From NCBI GenBank assembly GCA_961205875.1, contig OY540812.1:30079098-30143097 (forward strand): a DNA stretch of 64,000 bases, written 5' to 3'. Of this stretch, positions 23,549 to 35,204 are shown piece after piece (the stretch's first letter is position 1; every line of letters starts with the position of its first letter). The position numbers were made by a program, and so were the translations under genes. This stretch comes from Sialis fuliginosa. Its lineage: Eukaryota; Arthropoda; Insecta; Megaloptera; Sialidae. Below the pieces are notes generated by a model. That model was not told the DNA's origin and made no database searches. It saw only the letters and a program-made list of their open reading frames with translations.

Positions 23549-24049
23549 ACCGAGCCGAGATGATGGGGCATTACTAACATTTCACCACGGGCCTCAACCT
23601 TCCTTAGTCAGACACTGGCTGTTATAATTGTTAATTCAGTCGTTTCTTTGAAATATTCACTGACCTTATGAACGCGGCTTCCACTCATAAGATAAGAATG
23701 ACTTTAAAAAACTTGCATCGAAGAATAAAAACACATTTTATGTTTTTGTACTAATTTTTGGTTTGTGAATTTCAATTTGCAATATTTTAGAGTTCCTACA
23801 AAGAAGAATCGAATTTCAGTAGGCTCGACGATGGTTTTATTTATTAACCCTCTGCAAACAAACTTCACTATAAAATTGAATTTTTTATATATGAACATTT
23901 TTATAATGCAAAGAACTTAAGCATCAGCATGATTTTCAATATCATAAATAGCATATCTTCTTTCTTTTTAACATGTATTATAAAGTTAAGAATTGATCGG
24001 AAAAATATATTGTATAAAACGTATTGATCCTCGTGTAAAGCGAGATAAG
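23549..24049. other. AT-rich stretch, nothing recognised
   Basis: Short frames at 23704-23898 and 23901-24131 (minus) are low-complexity and show no domain. Confidence 0.35.
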
Positions 24050-24820
24050 GTATAGGCATCAGACCTGGCCCTTTTAAGAAAAAGATACACAGTTTTTTGA
24101 AATTGATGAACTTCTTTTTTGTAATTCTCATGAACTCATGTTACTAATCTTTATATTATTATTAAATCTATTTAATTACAAAAGTCCGCAAATAAACACT
24201 AAACTCCAAAATTAAGGGATCACTAATTTTTTTCAATCTTTTTAGGTATTTTTAAATGGCTGTATCTCTGAGAAAATGGCCAGTTTTAAAGCTTGAAAAG
24301 TTCTTGTCTTCGAATCATTTGTTGAAAAATTTTATTATCCTTAAGGATAATATCCTTTTTGAAGATGAAACGCCGAAAAAAAAATTTTTTAAAAATTTAA
24401 ATAATGTATAATTTTGAGAAGCTCTACAGGACTTGAGAAATTTTTTTGGTCAAATCAAATAAAGGATGTTTGTAGATCAGACTTTTTTCTTTAATTTACT
24501 TTTTTTCTATTGCTGTATGACCTTTTTTGACCAAGTTATTTACAATCAATGCTGAAATCACACATTTTACTTTGAGCACCTATAACTAGGAAACAAAAAA
24601 TTTGAAACAATGTAAAGCAGATGCTATGATAATATAATAATTAATAAATATATTACACTAATAATTAGTTTAAATGTCCACCATTTAGACACCCACTAAC
24701 CGATTGTCATCAAATTAAGCTGTTTTACAGCTTTCAAATATCAACAAGTATTTATATTTTAGTATATTTTATTAAACAAGTATCCAACAACACTGGGGTA
24801 TGATTCAAGATTAGTGCCAG
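24050..24820 (-). mobile_element. TA-MITE (CTGGCACCAG family), degraded copy with insert
   Basis: A worn left end (TATAGGCATCAGACCTGG) and a right end AAGATTAGTGCCAG-TA bracket family sequence (TTTTGTAATTCTCATGAACTC; GTCCACCATTTAGACACCC). From about 24203 to 24595 it carries foreign sequence starting CTCCAAAATTAAGGGATCA, a phrase resembling the CTCCTCAAAAAAATTAAGGGA stretch at about 58371. Confidence 0.65.
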
Positions 24821-24823
24821 TAC

Positions 24824-26279
24824 CTTATATCTTTGTAAAGGAATATTTCACATCAAAAATTTACAACCTTATTGTATATAGTTTTCACCAATATGCATCC
24901 TACTGGAAATATTTTGAAAAAAATATAGTATACTGTCAGATTTTGAAGATTTTTTTTACATATGACCATTTACTAGCTAGAACTTACAACAAACCAAGTT
25001 TCATTTAAAATTTAAAGTGTTTGTTTTGATCAAATTCGGAAATATCAAGTAAAAATTTTGAAATCAGAATCTAAATTTTATAATAAGTTTTCGGAAATGT
25101 TTAAATAGCTTTTTTTTCGTTCATAGAAAATTATATATAATTATAATATATAAATAAATAAATAAATTTGTTTTTTTCAGAAGTAAATTTGTTACAGCAA
25201 AATAATTAATTTTATTACGTTTATAAATATGTTAGATATATTCAATTAGTTATTATATAAGTTACATAAGTCATTTGAATCATTATTATGTAAGTTTTAT
25301 TTGGTATAAAAGCCAATGAAATTTCAAAACAAATATAGTACAAAATCAGTAGCCAATCAACATCAATAAATCTATCAAACATCAATAAAATCATCAATAT
25401 CAAGAAATTCTCAATACAAAATTAAATAATACAATCTCAGGGGGAGGCCAATGCCCCGTTTTCCCTCCTTTCCTGACGCCCATGCTTCCTCCTATCCTTT
25501 AGATATGTCGAATAAGAAATAGATAGACGAAATTTGATAATTTACATAAAAACCATGATTTTATTTTGTACATTTTTCGCTGCTATTGTAATTTAGTATA
25601 ATTTTTTACACATGTTATAAATGTCTTGTATATAATGCCCGAGTCGCTGATTACAAATTCACAACGCTCAACTCCCTATGGACTATCGCTCGTGAAAGAT
25701 GTATGGCATGCTATATATTTACCCGACAATATTGCAAACTGTCAGAAAAAAAGTACCGCCCCACCCCCACCCCCCTTCGGGCTTTACAAACATTTATCGT
25801 TTGCGAAACATGTGGATATTTTTATTGGGGATATATTCAATATTTGATGTGTCTTTTTGAGTTAAATGAAATATACTGTTATAGGTAGGTATATATTATT
25901 TTTAATGAAAAATATTTTTTAATTTGTATAAACTTCCATGTTTAGATATATTTTTACTCTTTTCTGCACACATGAAATATACTTTATAATAAAATATACG
26001 AGGAAAACTATTTTAAATAAAAGTTGTGAAAAACAGAGATGTGGTTGCTCTAGTTACGTTACTTTGGAAGTTATGAGATAATCTGTGTTTGTAAGTACTA
26101 CTCTGACGGAAGTTTTTAAACATCCTGTAGCTCAGAGGGTGTTGAAGATAAACCCCACCTTCCCGTACAATTTTTTACTCACAATGAACCAAAGAATCAC
26201 CTCTTAAAATATCTGTATCCCAAACCGGACCACCCTGTATATTTAAAAAGATAAAAAATTGGTGACTGTATTTTTGTAC
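24824..26279. other. AT-rich stretch with a possible decayed promoter-like segment
   Basis: GGTATAAAAGCC at about 25303 is followed by CATCAATA/ATCAATATCAA-type repeats to about 25425 and a GC-richer phrase with GGGGGAGGCCAATGCCCCG near 25440. This could be the remnant of an LTR but no partner was found. The rest shows no structure. Confidence 0.3.
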
Positions 26280-26406
26280 GCGCGATAAGTTAGGTTAATT
26301 TAGTGACATCTAGCGTGAAAATGTGAAAGTAAAAACTTGTTTTATTGACACCATCATAACAGAAATCTGTATTACCACGCGGACGAAGTCGCGGGTAACA
26401 GCTAGT
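26280..26406 (+). mobile_element. Helitron 3' terminus
   Basis: Ends ACGCGGACGAAGTCGCGGG (terminal hairpin), six bases, then CTAGT (26402-26406). This is the canonical Helitron end and in wording is very close to Lepidopteran Helitrons. Upstream similarity to the 16.2-kb fragment supports extension of the element to the left. Confidence 0.7.
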
Positions 26407-26792
26407 ACTATATATATTTCATATACGTGTATAAGAAAGTGTATAGTAAGTAAACTGTATAAAATGTAATTAATATACAAACTTTCTTAATAAAAAACAA
26501 ATTAGTGAAGTTGTAATTCGAAAGTAATCTCCATGCACGTATACATGTCTATATTAACCTACGGTATAGAAAAATTACCATAGTAATTTAAATGAAATAT
26601 TTAAGGTACACAAAGAAAACGAAAGACTAGATTTACGTAGGTATAGCAAAATAACAATTTCAAATTATTCTAAAGTAAATATTTGTATTTTATTTTACCT
26701 CAGATTGAAAATTAAAGCTTCAATTGCGTTTAATTGAAAACAAATAAATATGTTGAGGAACTTTATTTAACTTAAGTGTATTTGTTATAAGG
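26407..26792. other. AT-rich stretch, nothing recognised
   Basis: No repeat or coding signal was recognised. Confidence 0.35.
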
Positions 26793-26794
26793 TA

Positions 26795-27343
26795 CTGGCA
26801 CCAGTTATGGCCACTGTAAGAGCAAAGTTTACTGTTTTTGTGATTGACGGGTTTCTTTTTTGTCATTATCATGAACTCATGTTACTAATAAAACAAGTAA
26901 CTCTTTATTTAATAAATTTAATTACCAATGTCTGCAAATATAGTTTTTTTTTAATTATAGCCTTTTATTTTGTTTATGTTTTTTCTCTAGTAATGGATAA
27001 AGTAAACTCAGTTAAGAGCACGCAGTGATGGACACTTGCTAATAATTACAAAATGATAAGTACTACGACACAAAAGATATAAAAGAAATAATCGTCAAAT
27101 TTGAAACAATGTAAAACAGTTGCTATGATAATACAATAATTAATAAATAAATTATACTAATAATTAGTTTAAATGTCCACCATTTTGACACCTATTGACT
27201 GATTGTCATCAAATCACGCTGTAAGAGAGTTAAATGTAGGTATATAGATTAATATTCAGAAATGGTAGTAATCAAATATCAACAAATATTTCTAATTCAG
27301 TACATTTAATTAAAGAGTAGCCATTGCTGGGGTCATATCCAAG
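26795..27343 (-). mobile_element. TA-MITE (CTGGCACCAG family) copy
   Basis: The left end TA-CTGGCACCAGTTATGG is intact. The right end is worn to ATCCAAG-TA. Family landmarks are CATGTTACTAATAAAAC, GTGATGGACACTTGCTAAT and AATGTCCACCATTTTGACACC. It is in the opposite orientation to the 21.2-kb copy. Confidence 0.75.
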
Positions 27344-27393
27344 TACCTTATAGGGTCAATCCATATGAACTGGTCCAGCACTGGTTGCTCGAT

Positions 27394-29009
27394 CATTCTA
27401 AAAAAAATTGATTTTTTGTGTGTAATTACCCTAACATGTTGGTAGTTCGAAACGACCATTATTTTAATTTTATTGTTTTTTGTTTTCGCGTGACGGCCAT
27501 ATTTGTTCTACAGGTCGCAGCATTTTTTGTACTTTAATAGGTTTGCGGAAACTAAAATACATATCTCAGCTTCTATCAAACCTTTCAACATCAGAGTAAA
27601 AGCAAATTATTCAGAATAGAACGGGCTATAAGATTATTTCTAGACATTTTCACCTAAATATTATCCTAAAGGGTGAAGTTTCAGCCTTAATTCTTAGTTC
27701 TATTTTTGAAAAAATCCCATTTTCAAGGGGATGTTTTTGCAAGAAGGGGATAAGTTAACAAGTCAAATTATTTTTTACAAATAGGTGGGTACTAGTTGTA
27801 TTCATACACCAAAGTTCAACTCTGAGACTTGCCCCCCTTTATTTTAAGAAATTCTCAAAATTTGAAAATTCGAGAAAATGGCACTTTTCAAAGCTAAATA
27901 ACTCTGGTGGGGGACCAGATAAAAATCTGAAATTTTAGCCCATAATAGTACTACATAATGGAATTACGTACCAAAAATTTTGAGATTGAGATTTAACTAC
28001 AGGCAGTGGTATTGCAACCACAATATTCAATAGTTCATATGTTAATACAGTGTCAACATTAATATAATATCTATTACTATCTTTTTTCCTCTTGGAAATA
28101 GAAGAATGCTTGAATGAAAAAAAAAATTGTATTTTTTCTGAATGTTTTTAAAATCTCATTTTTTATTTTCTGTCACTTCCGGTGGAACCGGAAATAATGT
28201 CAACTTTTGTTTTTCAAAGGTTACACCCTATATATATTTTATTCTTAGATAGAAAATTAGGTCAGCTTTAAAAATTTATAACACATATAATAACTTAAAG
28301 TAACTCATAACAAAGATATAACATGTTTTAATTATCATTGAAACAAAATCACAACATGTATACGCTCATTAAAACATGCATTTTTGTGGTTGCAATACCA
28401 CTGCTTGTAGTCAAATCTCAATCTCAAAATTTTTGGTACATAATACCATTATGTAGTACTATTATGGGCTAAAATTTCAGATTTCTATCTGGTCTCCCAC
28501 CAGAGTTATTTAGCTTTGAAAAGTGCCATTTTCTCGAATTTTCAAATTTTGAGAATTTCTTAAAATAAAAGGGGGCAAGTCTCAGAGTTGAACTTTAGTG
28601 TGTGAATACAACTAGTACCCACTTATTTGTAAAAAATAATTTGACTTGTTAACTTTTCCCCTTCTTGCAAAAACATCCCCTTGTAAATGGGATTTTTTCA
28701 AAAATAGAACTAAGAATTAAAGCTGAAATTTCACCCTTTAGGATAACATTTAGGTGAAAATTTCTAGAAGTAATCTTGTAGCCCGTTCTATTCTGAATAA
28801 TTTGCTTTTACTCTGATGTTGAAAGGTTTGATAGAAGCTGAGGTATTTTAGTTTCCGCAAACCTATTAAAGTACAAAAAATGCTGCGACCTGTAGAACAA
28901 ATATGGCCGTCACGCGAAAACAAAAAACAATAAAATTAAAATAATGGTCGTTTCGAACTACCAACATGTTAGGGTAATTACACACAAAAAATCAATGTTT
29001 TTTAGAATG
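27394..29009. mobile_element. 1.6-kb fold-back element with arms over 600 bp
   Basis: CATTCTAAAAAAA..TTGATTTTTTGTGTGTAATT at the left faces AATTACACACAAAAAATCAA..TTTTTTAGAATG at the right. The inverted identity continues through CGTGACGGCCATATTTG, TTCTATTTTTGAAAAAATCCC and GGCAGTGGTATTGCAACCAC. The spacer is about 350 bp and itself contains CTTCCGGTGGAACCGGAA. No coding frame is present. Confidence 0.85.
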
Positions 29010-29065
29010 GCGAAGCAAACTTTTAATTGCATTCGCGCTCAAGTAAATTCTTTATAATACCGGAC
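29010..29065 (+). repeat. Dispersed repeat fragment (ATTCTTTATAATACCGG)
   Basis: The segment with AACTTTTAATTGCATTCGCGCTCAAGTAAATTCTTTATAATACCGG (in pieces) matches about 54797-54850. It borders the fold-back at its right end and is likely part of the insertion target. Confidence 0.5.
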
Positions 29066-29189
29066 ATCATACAGCTCCTTCGTTTTTTGTTGTAAGTGTA
29101 TTTGTGCGTGTGTATGTATGTTTAGGAGCATAGGGACACAAGATGGAGTGGGAAGTTGCTGATGTACCATTCATAATAGGAGAAAACGA

Positions 29190-29345
29190 ACAGGGTGGCC
29201 GAGATAATAGGAAAATAATATTTTTTAGTAAAATTGTATAAAAATTCAAATGGTTAACCAATGCCAGGCAATTTATCTGAACATCGGTTTTTATTTAAAT
29301 TGTTCAATAATTAACTACCACACATTTACTTGGCAGATTTTTTTT
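29190..29345 (+). repeat. Dispersed family Y fragment
   Basis: ATTGTATAAAAATTCAAATGG, then TTAACCAATGCCAGGCAATTT and TTTTTATTTAAATTGTTCAA match the tail of the family-Y copy at 59430-59570. Confidence 0.65.
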
Positions 29346-29925
29346 TATACTTGCTAAAAATAGTACATACATTCATTTTTGAATAAATCGCGTCGCCGCT
29401 ACAAATGGCGGCGAAGTCATAACTCTTATTGAAGTATATTTACGCTACTCTAACTGTATACGAAAAATAAAAAAAAATACAACATATTATTTACCAACTG
29501 TTATAAAGTAAACATTACTAATAATAGATAGATAAACAAATCATGTCATATTTGATATGTCATTTAAATATTCATTATCAATGCATCATGAATTTCCATT
29601 TAATTAACGGTATTTGTATTACCAGAGCTGGTTTTAAAACACCTATTGCTCTAAAATGTATTAAATATTCCGAATCCAAACAAAAAGAGACGAACTTTTT
29701 AATTGATTTATTATATTATCAGTCTACGGGGAGGCATTTTTCAGGTGACCCTTAACAATTATTCCCTGGGTGTCTGTCAAATAAATATCCTAGAGAAAGA
29801 GGGGTAGGAAGGTGAAGGCCTTTATTTGTATCATGAAATATCTTGTAGATAAAAGTGGTTCCAAAAATAATATCTCGGAATAAAAAATTCTTGAAAGTCT
29901 AAAATCTCGAATTAATTTGTTAGCA
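29346..29925. other. AT-rich stretch, nothing recognised
   Basis: A small GC-richer phrase CGCGTCGCCGC..AATGGCGGCGAAG lies near 29390. The 70-codon frame here shows no domain. Confidence 0.35.
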
Positions 29926-29953
29926 GAAGTTCTTAAACTTATATGGTCTAGGG

Positions 29954-30110
29954 CAGCGGTTCTTAAACTAGGGTCCGATATACTTTTGCTGGTTGTCCGT
30001 GAAACATGTTTGGTATAAATAAGAGTACTTTTACATTTCTATTTATCTGTGATTAATAAGTATCTTCTTTAAAAGGGGGTCCCTAGACTACATTAGTTTA
30101 AGAACCGCTG
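29954..30110. mobile_element. 157-bp hAT MITE
   Basis: CAGCGGTTCTTAAACTAGGG and CTACATTAGTTTAAGAACCGCTG are inverted ends. Octamers GTCTAGGG (29946-29953) and GTCTATGG (30111-30118) match at 7 of 8 positions. Inside are GTGAAACATGTTTGGTAT and other landmarks of the same family in which it is inserted. Confidence 0.75.
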
Positions 30111-30167
30111 GTCTATGGAACAATTTTTTTCACAGAAAAACAAAAAAGGTCGTTAGATACTAATTAA

Positions 30168-30900
30168 GGGGAGGTTCTCATCAAGCACGACCAAAAAATC
30201 GATTTTTTTTTTTGCTTAAAAAGTTGGCAAATGTCTCGTAGAATACGCTCGTGAAACCCGTTTTGCCGAATTCAATTTTTATACACACATACACACACAT
30301 ATATATATGTGTGTGTATGTGTGTATATATACATGTTGTACTAAAACTTTAAACACGTATTTCTCGAAACCATGTTTTCTGAGACGGGCGGCAAGATATC
30401 TCAAAAACTACTATAGATATCGATATGAATTTTTTTTTTATTTTAAAGATAATTAAATTTTCTGGATCTTGAACTAAAATCATAATTTTACAATCATTAT
30501 TTTTATTGTTACAGCACTTTTTAGAGCCAAAAAAAGTGCGAAAAATTTTATTTTTTTTTGCAAGTCCGCCATTTTGTTGATTTTTAACTTTTCTTAATGA
30601 TTTTAGTTCAAGATCCAGCAAATGTCTTCTATTTTATAAAAAACTTTGATTTTTTGATTTCAGACAAAAATTGGATGCGTTACCTTGCCGCCCGTGGAGG
30701 TGTTTTTTTTTTCGATGACTATCTTTGAATGCATATAACTAATAAACTATTCGGTATTTTTGTTCATAAAAATTTGTAAAAGTAGTTAATAACATACTTA
30801 ATAAGTACCAAAAAACTTGACTACTTTATTTACTTCCTTCCATAAGAAAAAAAATCGCGAAAATCACGTAATTTTTGGGTCGCTAGATGAGAACCTCCCC
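30168..30900. mobile_element. TTAA-flanked MITE with GGGGAGGTTCTCATC ends
   Basis: GGGGAGGTTCTCATC and GATGAGAACCTCCCC are perfect inverse ends bordered by TTAA on both sides (30164-30167, 30901-30904). The interior folds back: GGATCTTGAACTAAAATCAT (about 30462) faces ATGATTTTAGTTCAAGATCC (about 30597). A CA/TG palindromic microsatellite lies at 30282-30331. TTAA targeting suggests piggyBac-type transposition. Confidence 0.75.
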
Positions 30901-31305
30901 TTAATGATTGATAAAAAGAAATGTATAATTACTTTTATTTATGTCAAACATGTTTCACGGACCCCCGGGGATCCGCGGACCTTAGATTAAGAACCACTGT
31001 GTTAGATTACTTGTTAAGTTTAGGTTTTTCAAAAAAAGGTTTTAATGAAATATTCGTGTTTTTATGTAGAATAAGATTATTAAATAAAAACTATAGGTTC
31101 ATTTTAAAAAAGATGATGTTAACCGTCAAATAACCTTGAAGGCCACGCTAAAATATCAAATAAATATTAATATTCGATTTCTCCCTCACAACCAAACATT
31201 TTTTTTAAATATGCGTTGGTTTTAAGATAAAAAATTGTAACTATTCCAGTAAAGTTTTGAAACAACTGATATTAATTATTGTTATATGTAATTAAATTAA
31301 ATACA

Positions 31306-32300
31306 GGATGTCTCGTAAACATACCGATTAACTTTCGGGAGTTATCAAGGACATTAAAATAATCGCTTTTTGTTAATAAACTCATGTCCGCAAACGAGCC
31401 GTTTTAGCAGTAGAACAAAAGAAAGCAATGAATTTTGCTTTTTGGTTGAAATTTTTTGTAACTTTGGGAAATAATAGTATAAAGTATCAAGGTTATAATG
31501 GGTGCAACCTACGAAAATCCATAATTTCTATTCTAGATCAGAGCTTCTTAAAGTGGTGAGCCGCGGTCCCCTATTATAGTTAAATAAGTTTAAAATATGT
31601 ACTTGCTTAAATAATAAATATGAAACTTTTTTTAAATACTGAAATGTTAAAATGATTATATTTTTACAAAGAACTGCATTTTAATTTCAAGCGTTATTTA
31701 TCTTTAAATCAAGCATTCTAAACTGTTGGCGCTAATCCTAAATTCTTCCTTTACGGCTAGATAGCACCACAGTTGTACAGGAGTGTATATGAAACAAAGA
31801 AATTTTATTTAACCAGCCTGGTTTGCAAAAAAAAATTAGGGGGCCATGGGTTATCAATTTGATTTGAAGGGGAGCCGCGACATAAAAAAAGTTTAAGAAT
31901 CACTGTTCTAGAACATACTATGTTTATGTTTATCTCCTAAATGATCAATTTTTAGAAATTTTTGCAGATATTAAAAAGTTTTTAGAATTAGCCAGACAAT
32001 GTATAGAAATATTTTTTAGAATTTTTTATAACATTTATTAATTTTATAAAAAAAGTGCCCTACCAAAAAACTAAAAATAGCACCAAAGATTCTAAAAAAA
32101 AATATTTGTATTCATTGACTAATTCGAAGCACTTCTTATTCTTTGCAAATTTTTCTAAAAGTTGAGCTTTTAGGAGAAATAAATAATTATAAAAATAAAT
32201 ATAAACATAAAATCATGTAAGTACCTATTTAACATAAAATGTTTGAATGCCCCTTGAAGCACAAATTATAGATTTTCGTAGGTGACAACAGCTTCACAAA
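31306..32300. mobile_element. Fold-back element, family P, copy 2
   Basis: AGGACATTAAAATAATCGC..CATGTCCGCAAACGAG..GCAGTAGAACAA matches the left arm of copy 1. The inner segments TTTAGAATTAGCCAGACAAT and TTCATTGACTAATTCGAAGC are inverted to each other. A hAT MITE is inserted at 31539-31905. Confidence 0.65.
31539..31905. mobile_element. hAT MITE (CAGAGCTTCTTAAAGTGG ends)
   Basis: CAGAGCTTCTTAAAGTGGTG..GCCGCGGTCCCC at the left and GGGGAGCCGCGAC..AGTTTAAGAATCACTG at the right. Flanking octamers TTCTAGAT and TTCTAGAA match at 7 of 8 positions. 367 bp, non-coding. Confidence 0.75.
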
Positions 32301-32715
32301 AAAAAAATGCGGAACCAAAAAAAGCGACATATATATAGCATTGTAATATTAGTCGAGTATAGTAAAATTCTGATTTTTTTTAATTTTCTGCTTACCATTT
32401 TGGATTAAGCCAACTTGGAAAAATTCAACCTACAACCCAAAATTCAAGCTCAAATAAATAAAAAACTAATAAACAGAAAATTCCAAAAATTTGGATTTCG
32501 GCTATGCTCGACCAATACTACAATGCTATATAGATCGCTTTTTTGGTATCACACACTTTTTTTATTTATTTTGGAAAAATTCAACCTAAAACCCAAAATT
32601 CAAGTTCAAATAAAAAAAAACTGGTAATCAGAAAATGCCAAATATTTAGATTTCGACTATGCTTGACCAATACTACAATGCTATATAGGTCTCTTTTTTG
32701 GCTCCATACTTTTTT
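32290..32715. repeat. Three-copy repeat, two direct and one inverted
   Basis: Two direct copies of about 145 bp (from about 32418 and 32576) share GGAAAAATTCAACCTA, CCAATACTACAATGCTATAT and a C-T-rich end. A partial inverted copy at about 32308-32365 shows ATAGCATTGTAATATTAGTC. Together they can form a cruciform with alternative pairing. Confidence 0.65.
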
Positions 32716-33180
32716 TGTGTAGCTGTGTTATTATTAAACACGTAAAATATTTCTAGTACCTAAATCCTAGTTATAAATAATCACGCTAATATCGGGGTTT
32801 TATAATGTAATTACAATCGGCGATTAATCCGTCTATTAAAAATATGTGCATACTTTTATCAGTCGATATTTACTTCCGTTATTGAAACAATGGCTTATAA
32901 CCTTTGATTAATAATCATTGTACAAAATTCTCGAAATTTTTTAATAACGTCATTAAAGACAACATGATTATTAAATATTATAGCGTATGATATAAAATTA
33001 TTTTCCGTGCATTCTTCAAGGCACTAGCTTTTGTTTGATATCTCATCAGTCAGTAGTCGGGATAGGATATTTTTTTCGTTAGAAAACATTCTCACATAAA
33101 TTCCTCAAAAATATTTCGTATATTTTCTTATACTACATAATATACAGAATGGGCCAAAAATCACGAAGGTCTGAAATTTA
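32716..33180. other. AT-rich stretch, nothing recognised
   Basis: A phrase GGGCCAAAAATCACGAAGGTCTGAAATTT at about 33149 resembles the terminus of the TA-flanked family at 43.8 and 49.1 kb, but stands alone. Confidence 0.35.
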
Positions 33181-33505
33181 AATAAAAAATAGGTTATTGC
33201 AGTTGTAAAAGCAAATACTGTAAGAAATGTAAAGCAAAAAATAGGTTATTGCAGTTGTAAAAGTAAAAAATGTAAGAAATGTAGAGCAAAAAATAGGTTA
33301 TTGCAGTTGTAAAAGCAAGAAATGTTAGAAATATAGAGCAAAAAAAGTCATTGCAGTTGTAAAAGCAAAAAATGTTAGAAATGTAGAGCAAAAAAAGTCA
33401 TTGCAGTTGTAAAAGCAAAAAATATAAGAAATATAGAGCAAAAAAAATAGGTCATCGCCGTTGCAAAAACAAAAATTGTAAGTATGGAGCAAAAAAATAA
33501 GGTTG
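33181..33505. repeat. Minisatellite, about six units of 50-53 bp
   Basis: The phrase TTGCAGTTGTAAAAGCAAAA starts at 33197, 33249, 33301, 33351 and 33401, with a diverged unit near 33454, giving periods of 50-53 bp. Each unit also has AAATGTAGAGCAAAAAA. Poor inverted versions occur inside the hAT MITE at 1.2-1.4 kb and at 48.6-48.8 kb, so the array grew inside a MITE. The minus-strand frames here are just the array read through. Confidence 0.85.
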
Positions 33506-33589
33506 TAAAGTTTTCTTAAAATAACCCCTGCTTGTTTTGAAAATTCATTATTTTGGAAATTATCTGCTGGAAAGTCATTAAAAAAAACA

Positions 33590-34020
33590 CTCAGTATATT
33601 ATGTAGTATAAAAAGTATTGTTAATTTTTTCGAATTCGAGATTTTGATGGAAATATCCAATTTGATCTATCTAATTACATTCTGACTATTTTCGCCATGC
33701 TGCCTGTGTGTCTGTCTGTAAACTCAAATACGGCAAATCGTAGATTATATATTATATAGATATTATATATTAAGGATTAATTTTCATCTGGGGAAGAAAA
33801 CCTCCTATTTTTAAAAACCATCATTTGAATTTTTTCTAATTATTTTTGAAACAGTGCGAATTAGTAAAACAATTCTTTAGAAAATATTATTATCTATAAT
33901 TATTATGTCCCATTAAATTTTTATCATTTAGCCAGAAATATTTATTTTATAATTACAACTAAAAACACACACACATTCTCAGTATAATATGTAGGTATAT
34001 AAGAATGTCCCGTGGCACTC
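33590..34020 (+). repeat. Dispersed family Z copy
   Basis: TTTTTCGAATTCGAGATTTTGA, TTCTGACTATTTTCGCCATG and GGGAAGAAAACCTCCTATTTTT match the copy at 35620-36355, and both end in a TATAAGAAnGTCCCGTGG phrase. No coding capacity. Confidence 0.6.
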
Positions 34021-34785
34021 ATGGCTGCTTTTTAGGGTTACGTAGAAAACTAGGAACCTTTATAGTTTCGTCATGTCCGTCCTCAAAAAATTTATTAATT
34101 TAATTATTAAATACAATTTATTCATTAAGATTAAATATGGTATACGAACAAAGACTGATAACCCAAAAACAGAAATAATAAGATTTTTGAAAAAAAATAT
34201 TTGGACCCTTTTTCCATAGACTGAAAATTATATTAAAAAAAAAATCACTTAATCCATTAAGTGTAGTGTCTTTAGATAGGTCTCCTAAAATGCAATAAAA
34301 AATGTTATATGACCTTTTGATTTCAACCCTTCAGTCACGATATATATGCGTTCAAAGTCATTATCAGAGCGCCCCCCCCCCCACCTGTATTTTCTAAACT
34401 ATCAATATAAAAAATCTGAAAAAATTCGAGAATGTAGCTTTTAATTAGTACTTTCACTGAAAACTATAACGAACACTGTCAAAATTATTATAGACTGAAA
34501 AGTGAACTAACATTTTTTTTCACATATCCCATTGAGTGGGATGTCATTGGATAGGTCTCCTAAAATGCAACAAAAAAATGTTAAATGACTTTTTGATTTT
34601 AGCTCTTCAGTCACGATATATTTGCATTTAAATGTCGCTATCAGAGCTTCCCCTCCCCTCTAATTTTTAAACTATCAATTCAAAAAATCTGAAAAAATTT
34701 CAAACGTAGCTTTTATTTAGTATTTTCACTGAAAATTATAACGAATAGTATTAAAATTATTTTTGACCTCCCTCCCAGTTCCGTA
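34021..34785 (-). mobile_element. Dispersed family X element, copy 2 (reverse)
   Basis: On the minus strand the order matches copies 1 and 3: TGACTGAAGG..TTTAGGAGACCTATC units occur twice about 300 bp apart, and the plus-strand left end has AACCTTTATAGTTTCGTCATGTCCGTC. A short foreign stretch interrupts near 34090-34170. Confidence 0.6.
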
Positions 34786-35204
34786 CACCACATTTAAAAC
34801 GTGAAATACCATTATTTCACCTACATATTTTATTTTTTCCTTTTTTCGTTTTTTTTTTTTGTTAGAATAATTTGATTTAAAGAATACACATAAAAATTTT
34901 AGTATAATTTTTAAAATGTATAAAAGTAAAAAATATAAAAGTATAGAAAAAAGATATTCGAGAATTGAGTCTTTTATCAAATACGGTTTTCAAAGAATAG
35001 AAAAAAGATAGTACATTGATTGAATCTGAAGAATGGACAGACACATTTTTTGTCAAAAAAATATAAGATAAATTTAGAATTTCTATAAAAAGAATACTCG
35101 ACAAAGGAATATCTTTTCAAACTTGTTTTAAAGTTTAAAAAAATATTCAAGAATTATTTGTAAAAAAATTCATATTTTTGTTGAAAAATAACCAACTAAT
35201 TCGA
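34786..35204. other. AT-rich stretch, nothing recognised
   Basis: T-rich and A-rich runs; the minus-strand frames 34726-35104 are low-complexity and show no domain. Confidence 0.35.

Larger units (their letters stand above)
29929..31002. mobile_element. hAT MITE containing two further MITEs
   Basis: A left end CAGAAGTTCTTAAACTTAT and a right end TTAGATTAAGAACCACTG belong to the CAGCGGTTCTTAAAC family. The interior phrases AAAAACAAAAAAGGTCGTTAGATA and TGTTTCACGGACCCCCGG match the copy at 1103-1594. It was split first or second by a 157-bp hAT MITE and by a 733-bp TTAA element. Confidence 0.65.

Noticed and set aside
33181-33505. Regularly spaced repeats that might suggest a CRISPR array
   Set aside because: The units are contiguous variants without unique spacers, in a eukaryotic genome, inside a MITE family.
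33194-33660. Two overlapping minus-strand frames (65 and 111 codons) rich in Phe and Leu, looking like membrane proteins
   Set aside because: They are the 50-53 bp minisatellite read through; the repeated FAFTTA/FFALYF phrases follow the DNA period.
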